Below are positions 1 through 6,300 of a stretch of DNA of 17,140 nt, one piece after another; position 1 is the stretch's first letter, and each line of letters starts with the position of its first letter. The notes beneath the pieces are model-generated. The model ran no database searches. It was not told where the DNA came from and was given only the letters and a program-made list of their open reading frames with translations. This DNA comes from Phoronis ovalis. Taxonomy: Eukaryota > Phoronida > Phoronidae. Made by a program: the position numbers and the translations under genes. The stretch lies in NCBI GenBank assembly GCA_028565635.1, contig JAOXYB010021648.1, forward strand, positions 1 through 17,140, written 5' to 3'.

Positions 1-194
1 ATATTGGTCGGGTAACTGAACAATATGGCGAAATAGTGTTCGAAAAAACGTTTATTGGTCGAGGCCGCAATATTTGTATAATATGTTATATTGAGAATAC
101 AGCATGTCAAGAAGTAATACAAATATATAGCATCCTACAGGTACGAATACAAAAAAACATAGACCGTTTATTTACTTAACAGTATCTCTATATT

Positions 195-560
195 TCAAAG
201 CGTTATAAACAAAAGCAGCCACATTGGCTCGTGCTGCCCACCAGAAACAGAAGTATGAATTTTTTGTCTCAAATCGTTGAGGCAATTGCAGTATAATAGC
301 ATATGTTTTTCGTCACCTATGTCCGTTTTACACAGAGAGCAGATCCTTTTAGTTTTAATCGCTCTCTGTTTCTCCCAGCGTCCTGTTTCTATTTCTAAAG
401 AGTGCGAACCCAACCAGAATCGTAACAAAGAATATCCATGACGTAGGATAGAAGTTTTGGCTAGAGCTGTTCAATGCTGTCTGCGCCAGTTTTGTTTATA
501 AGCATCAGTGAATCTCTGGCATGCTAAAGATAAGATTTTTTTAGTAATACGCACAGGCAT
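195..560 (-). mobile_element. Decayed C-terminal end of a LINE (non-LTR retrotransposon) ORF2
   Basis: Read on the minus strand from 560 to 195, one frame stays open except for a TGA at 473-471. It carries the hallmarks of the C-terminal tail seen downstream of the reverse transcriptase in many invertebrate LINE ORF2 proteins: an aromatic and basic helix (FTDAYKQNWRRQ), then RFWLGSHSLEIETGRW, then a CCHC-like knuckle RICSLC...GDEKHMLLYC, then LRQKI. The spacing C-x2-C-x12-H-x4-C is visible. No reverse transcriptase or endonuclease motif is seen upstream on this strand (561-900), where all frames are broken. I read it as a 5'-truncated or eroded insertion. The family assignment (LINE ORF2 tail) rests on motif recognition; the clade is not determined. 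Confidence 0.7.
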
Positions 561-1146
561 TCTGCATTATAAATATTGTCTAAACCCCAAGCTATTCAAC
601 AAATTATGGACTGATTTTTGTCCAGTTTAATTGTTTTTTCAAGGTGCAATTTCATCAAATGATCAAAAGCATATAATTATAAGCTAATTTAAGACCTATG
701 CTCAGGAGCTTGTAGAATTCTTACCATAAATTTCAAGATTTTATACTCATTGGCGATTGTCAGTTTCCACAAGAGAAGCTGGTACAAAACGTCTAAATAT
801 TGCAAATAAACAAATGCGTATCTATATATTTCCACTTTTTCTTTTAAAGCACAAAATGTTCGTTTTTCGTAATATAAATAGCAGGGTGTATAGACTGTAA
901 AAAATTAGCGGAAAACAAAATACATTAATTGGAGATATTTTTATAGCATTTGAAAGGCATGGCATGTATCCGTATATTACCGTGTAGACATTTAATTTTA
1001 GAATAACGGCTAATCGTACAGAAATTTTGCGATTTTGTGTTTGGCCGAGGTATAAATTCTACTACTGATTACGTTTGGTATGGAGTTGAGAGTAAAAAAT
1101 GATATCTAAATTAGGCTCAAGTGAAGGAGAACAACATATCAAAGAA
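561..1146. other. AT-rich intergenic stretch, no gene seen
   Basis: All frames are interrupted often. This may be the more eroded upstream part of the LINE relic, since short minus-strand fragments around 590-660 look vaguely coding, but no motif can be named. Confidence 0.4.
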
Positions 1147-1176
1147 TAAAAAAATGTATACCTCTACATTTTTTTA
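1147..1176. repeat. Perfect 12 bp inverted repeat (hairpin)
   Basis: TAAAAAAATGTA at 1147-1158 and its exact reverse complement at 1165-1176 flank a 6 nt loop (TACCTC). This would form a cruciform or hairpin. It is AT-rich, so chance formation is possible. No adjacent gene end explains it as a terminator. Confidence 0.6.
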
Positions 1177-1409
1177 AATGCTAAAAAAGTGATTTTCTCG
1201 GAACGAACACAATTTTGAACTCGCCGTTAAAATACGTCATGGCGTTACTTGAAAAAAAATTGACGCCACGAATTAGCCAAATATCTTGACCTTTAAACAA
1301 AAAAATGTTTTTCAAATACTTAAAGTCACTTAAAGCCAACGGTGATTATTTTTCAAACACCCCCTAAACGTAGATAACGCAATTCGTAAAAATGCAACAT
1401 TACTACCAG

Positions 1410-1435
1410 CTTAATTGCAAGACTTAATTGCAAGA
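1410..1435. repeat. Exact 13 bp tandem duplication
   Basis: CTTAATTGCAAGA occurs twice head to tail (1410-1422 and 1423-1435). It looks like a recent small slippage duplication in otherwise unannotated DNA. Confidence 0.85.
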
Positions 1436-1764
1436 AGGAATCCTCCTAGTTCCTCCGAGTTTCTGATCTTGAGTACCCGCTATTGCAAAATTTGAGATAA
1501 ACTGTTTCAATATCTGGTCGAGCCCATTGTGAAATCCTCAAATTTCGCAGCCATGTTCTAAAACAGGTTTGACAAGGTGACGAACAGTTTAAGTTTTAGA
1601 CTTGGTTGCATGTCATGGACATTATTTATAACACTAGTTTAAAAACAGCTTTGGATGTTTTCTCAGCTAGGCTATTTTCCCAAAAATGACTTTCGTCAAC
1701 TTGATTGAGAAAATTCAAATTATATAATCAATTAAAATTAAAAAGGTTATAATACTAACTTTTA

Positions 1765-1799
1765 ATATATATATATATATATATATATAAATATATATT
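1765..1799. repeat. (AT)n microsatellite
   Basis: About twelve AT units run from 1765 to 1789, followed by a short imperfect extension to 1799. The Tyr-Ile run that appears in a minus-strand frame here is an artefact of this repeat. Confidence 0.9.
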
Positions 1800-1880
1800 G
1801 CTGTATTTAAATAATAAAGAAAGTTGAAAAATATGTACGCCTTAAAGAACTTATGCAAACTGTTGTTCTTCATAACATTT

Positions 1881-1994
1881 TTAAACAGCCCGCAAACAAG
1901 AAATATTTGCTTCTGCTGTGACAGTTGTAGAACTAAAGGTAGAGACTGTTGTATTTCTGCATGGACTTGATGAATCCCCACTACTAATCGCAAT
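1881..1994 (-). CDS. Possible terminal exon, Ser/Thr-rich, unidentified
   Basis: On the minus strand an AG at 1996-1995 is followed by 37 open codons ending in TAA (1883-1881). The frame reads IAISSGDSSSPCRNTTVS, then a Ser/Thr-rich run, then ANISCLRAV. The Ser/Thr richness with two cysteines is unlike the surrounding AT-rich random translation, and the segment is less AT-rich than its flanks. The pyrimidine tract before the AG is weak, and no partner exon could be fixed. It may equally be chance or relic sequence. No function is assigned. Confidence 0.18.
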   Translation of the reverse strand: MAISSGDSSSPCRNTTVSTFSSTTVTAEANISCLRAV

Positions 1995-2504
1995 CTTTTA
2001 AGGAATCATACTAAGGACTTCAAATCCTGATCAAACCTTGTCCATTGTGTTTTACTTTCTAAACATTCTGCTCGTGCAAGAAGTTTCTTGATTTCAAATA
2101 CATTCTTTGAAGAAAAAACATGCAAAAATTGTACATTTGACGTATATAATAAATGAAACATTGCTAATTACTGGGATGCAAGGAGAATTTAAATATCATA
2201 CAGCAGACTGGAAATGGAGAGGCGTAAGATTCACGGAGCTTGTAGAATTGTGGTTTGTCTAACGGGAAGAAAATTAAACCCCGTGGCGAAAATTATCTTA
2301 AGAAATTTTTAGATATAATTATTATTCAAAAATTCTTTATTAAGCGCACCTGGTAACTACTTGATGGCTTATATTGTGGTTTCGATGTCCTCAATAGGAA
2401 ACAATTATTTTTTTTTTAAAGTGCTGCTTTCATCCTTAGGGGAATGCGATTTTCACCTGAGATTTGAATTTAAAAGAAAAAAATTTCTAGTCTTTTTCAA
2501 AGAT
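1995..2504. other. Intergenic stretch, no gene seen
   Basis: AT-rich with a run of T around 2407-2417. A frame stays open from 2361 into the candidate signal-peptide exon at 2505, but its translation before the ATG at 2505 has no recognisable character. Confidence 0.4.
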
Positions 2505-2613
2505 ATGGCGTGGAGACTGCTCATGTCGATTCTAATATTCATTTTATTAACAGATTTTATATATGGTTTGCCCAACAAAATCTTTGAAAGAATTCCGCGA
2601 CAGAGGACTTGGG
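2505..2613 (+). CDS. Candidate first exon with signal peptide (unassigned or alternative first exon)
   Basis: An ATG in good context (gatATGGC) opens MAWRLLMSILIFILLTDF, then IYG, a textbook secretory signal with likely cleavage after IYG. It continues LPNKIFERIPRQRTW and reaches a good donor (G|GTGAGA, intron from 2614) in phase 1. That is the same phase needed to enter the LDLa exon at 4550, so this could be an alternative first exon of the LDLa gene. The 3251 exon fits the same role and has a clear TATA box, so only one may be real. The open frame also runs on to a stop near 2687, where it has no further character. No homologue is recognised. Confidence 0.3.
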
Positions 2614-3178
2614 GTGAGACATTTGCAAGTGCTGTTTGTAATATGACTTTAATCAGGTTTTTTTATATATTGGATGGGTATGAATGATGGAACACGTAGA
2701 CGTTATGATATTACCAAAATAATGTACAAATGTGCTTTTTCATTTCCCTCTGATTCCTGCTAGTCGCGCGCGCGGCTAAAATATGTTTACTCCTGCTGGT
2801 ATATATATATGTCATATCTAATTTAACACTCGTGGTTATCTCGATCGATTCCATCTCATCCGTTTGATAGCTTTTGAAAGACCTAAAAAGACTGCGTTCA
2901 ATACTAGTACACCCGAATAACGCACCCTTTAAGATAAGAAACCTCCTTACATGTTGCAGTCATCAGGTGTTTGTTGATTACTAAAACAACTTTAATGGAT
3001 CTGAATCGGTTATGTAAAATTTTAAATGCACATCAGCTGTGTTTTTAAGGTTTGAGGTATGCACTTTTAAGCGTTGTCCAGGTATGGGGGTAAATAAATG
3101 TTTGTGTCACATCTGTTTAATTTGTTGGAAAGCTATATATCTATTACAAATGGATTAATTTAAAAGCTTGTCATTTTT
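2614..3178. other. Upstream region of the LDLa gene
   Basis: AT-rich. It contains a short GC palindrome-like core at about 2761-2778 (TAGTCGCGCGCGCGGCTA), the only CpG-dense spot nearby. No exon is seen. Confidence 0.4.
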
Positions 3179-3186
3179 TATAAAAG
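3179..3186 (+). promoter_or_regulatory. TATA box of the LDLa secreted-protein gene
   Basis: TATAAAAG matches the core promoter consensus and lies 72 bp upstream of the ATG at 3251. Transcription would be expected to start about 25-30 bp downstream, around 3204-3210, leaving a 5' UTR of roughly 40-47 nt. A minimal start-stop ATGTAA lies at 3210-3215, close to that predicted start. Confidence 0.6.
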
Positions 3187-3250
3187 AACAGGCCTGGTAG
3201 TTCCAATACATGTAAGCGTATACAAATACAAGTATAATAACGGTGACGAT

Positions 3251-3377
3251 ATGGCAAAGTATTATTTGTTTATTGTAATTTTGTGCATGTACCATCAGCT
3301 TGGTGTTGGAAACCTGGAAGATTTACTACGAGCTTCACTTTTACGGCTGGAACAATCCCATCGCAGTATGGCTAAAG
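3251..3377 (+). CDS. LDLa gene exon 1: signal peptide and linker
   Basis: The ATG at 3251 has G at -3 and +4. It gives 42 codons plus one base, ending at AAAG|GTTCTA (phase 1). The hydrophobic core YYLFIVILCMY is followed by a plausible cleavage site after LGVG. The TATA box 72 bp upstream supports this as the first exon. Confidence 0.6.
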
Positions 3378-6300
3378 GTTCTATTATTGTTGTACAGTTC
3401 AGTTTGATCATACACGATATATACTTGTAATAGGTATACATGTTCCACTTGATATACAAAGCAATCTATGAAAGTGTTTATTTTGAATGATTTCTTATTT
3501 TCCATGATTCGTTTTGCCTTAAGTTAATTAAAATGACATTTTTGTGATGGTAATAGTCTATTGGTTGGTACGTAGTATATGGCACAATCTACCTAGAATT
3601 TTCTGAATTGACATTTTCGTGTTTCACTGGAATGATTAAAATCATCCCGTAGAATCACACGATGCCAACCTGGCGACCGATGTCAAACAATCTGTATCAA
3701 CAATTATGTTTATCCAATGCAACGTGTCTGTTAAATGTTCACAGATTGATGCAAATGCTATGGTAAAGCTTTACCAAGAATGTTCTGGAAGGCACGTAAA
3801 ATGTTGAATTTGGGGAAAATCAAATACTATTGCTTTCTAATGCCATAACTTGTAGTACAAACCAGTTATTGGCCAGCAATCGTTAGACGCTAGAATATAA
3901 GAAAGTTAGACACTGCATAATCGTATTAGGTGCTAGAAACATACGCACGTAAGTCTACAAATTGTTAGAAGCTAAAACGTGTAGGACCGAGAACTTATAG
4001 ACACTAACTGACCTAGTATTGCGACAATAAAAGAGTGACAGAGCCCAAAGAATGCCCGTTTATTAGTTGGATCGAAATCCGGGTCTCACAGATTTGCAGT
4101 TGTTTACAATCTTACGTAGTTGCCTACAATGTATGTGTTATAAATTATATGAATACTGGTAGGAATTATATGATCCTAGGAAGGGATGTGTAGCTCCTAG
4201 CTAGACTTTGGTAGGTCCTAGTCCCAAACATTCCTAGTGTTTAACGATTTTTGGACAATAACTGCTTAGTACATAACTTTATCTGTATTACGAATTATGT
4301 ACATGTATATCTGTAGTTGCATGGTGTCATCTCATATTCTTACGTTCATATCAAACAAAAAATTCTTTAGCAACGGTTTTCTTTAGTGCAAGTCAGAAAT
4401 ATATGCCAACTCCTCAAATGCAGATTTAGTTTGACTTCAACGTCAGGTCCTACACCTAAGCTTAACAACTGCTTATACCGGGTGCTTATAGCGCAGCTAT
4501 ATATACTAGTAGATGTCGATATTTTCTCATTTTAACGGGTTTTTTCTAGTTTGTCCTGCTGCGGAAGACGGGCGTCGTGAATTTCTATGTCCATCACCTT
4601 CTGCGACAGGTGAAACAAGGTGCATTGATGATAACGAGTTATGCAATGGAGCTTATGACTGTCCAAACAGAGAAGATGAAAATCCTGAAATGTGTTTATT
4701 TTACAGTGTTGTAAGTAGCTCCATTGAATGATACGGGGGTAACATTATAAGTCCAGCACCACAGGTTGACCAGCTGTATGACACAAGTTACCCAATAATA
4801 TATACTTAGATTTTTTGTGTCGCAGATGACGTGGCTAATTTTGGGCGCAAAATATATTTACTATGGATCATTTAAAATAGATATAAACGATATTTAAATC
4901 AATACTAATATTTTACTTGAAAATAGTTTCTAAGGAAACTGAAAAAATGCATGTAGATAAATTTGAAAATACATTACGTGTACTCACCTGTACGATAACA
5001 AATTTCATATAGCAATACAGTGATCTTAGGCCGCGGTCCCACTGGAAATGTTCACAATATTTTTAAGTTTTGCTTATTGCAGGAGCTGAAACATAAATAT
5101 GTTACTTTTGTCCTAACATCCTGCTTATTATACAAATTTGTGCACAATAAAATTATGAGATGATTATTGTAAAAATGTTTGGTTGTAAATGTTTCCTGAA
5201 TGCATTAGAGTTGATGAGCATTATCTGTTTAATTATAATTAAACTTTGTTTTCTCCACTTGAACCTATGTAAACATATTTTATAGTTTCTAGAAAGTGTC
5301 CATAACCAAGGAGTATTAACATAACAACAGGTTAATAAGGGTGGTGCTAGTAAGTTGGCCGCTACAATAAACGACCTATTCACTAGGAGTAAATATATTC
5401 CAGTTGTATGTTTTTGTCCATTTTATTTATGCGATGAGGACAGAATTAGGCGGATAAGAAATATTAAAAAAATATGGGGAATGAATGAGTTCAGTCTAAC
5501 ATAAAAACCAGCAATTGTACTAAACTTTATAGAATTAGAATGCCTTCTAGTATGTAATCCACTCAACATAAAAACTACTGTTACAGTGTCATTTAAATTT
5601 GTTGTCCCATAATTAGTAAATAAAAAAAATCATGCTCGCTAGGTGGATTCGCAAGTAGAACGCAAACATTCATTGTGTTATTACAAATATTGTTATAATC
5701 AATTCCCATTAACTAGTTATACCGTTTTTACTCTAGTGTAGTGTTTTGTATTCTGTCATGCTTTATTTCCCCAAAATTACAGTGGAATTTTCTTTATTAG
5801 ACAATCGTGGGACGAACTGTGGAATACCTTTAAGCGATTGTTGTTGAAATGCACTACTGGAGTTTTTGGTGTTAGTTTGAAAGTTTAGTAGGTTTTTGAT
5901 TATATATATTTGCTGCATCTAATGAGGATTATCTGTATAGATTACTTTTAATGTAACAATTTATTAATGCATATACTTCTTACTTCAGTAGTAACAGCTC
6001 TTTAAATAATTATTGACTGTAGTTTGCAAACAACAACTGTATATTAATGTTTGCAGACCTGTACGTATTTTTACGATAGTTATGAGTAAATGCTCACAAT
6101 AGTGAGGCGGTAGGAATCGATCCCTGGATGTTCAGATTATACAAGCTATACTCTTTTTTTACAAATCAACTTTAAGCTAACCGTGCTGGTTAACCAGAAA
6201 TTAATAGTGATAACAGGTTTAGGGTTTTAATTCATACTTTCATTGGCAGTACTTTTGTTGTGGTATTGACCAAATCAGCTTTCAGTATTTCTGAATATAC

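Noticed and set aside
1715-1993. Minus-strand open frame with a Tyr-Ile run.
   Set aside because: The run is the AT microsatellite; the rest of that frame has no protein character. Another frame nearby is listed only as a weak exon candidate.
705-2249. GGAGCTTGTAGAATT occurs exactly at 705-719 and 2235-2249, possibly target-site duplications of a 1.5 kb insertion.
   Set aside because: One 15 bp match in 17 kb of AT-rich DNA is not far from chance, flanks differ, and no element ends adjoin the copies.
4076-4102. B-box-like GGATCGAAATCC suggesting another tRNA-derived element.
   Set aside because: An extra base disrupts the box and no A box or tRNA-like arm lies at the right distance.
5153-5383. 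Minus-strand open frame with a hydrophobic segment and TPWLW.
   Set aside because: No start context, splice sites or recognisable motif; consistent with chance.
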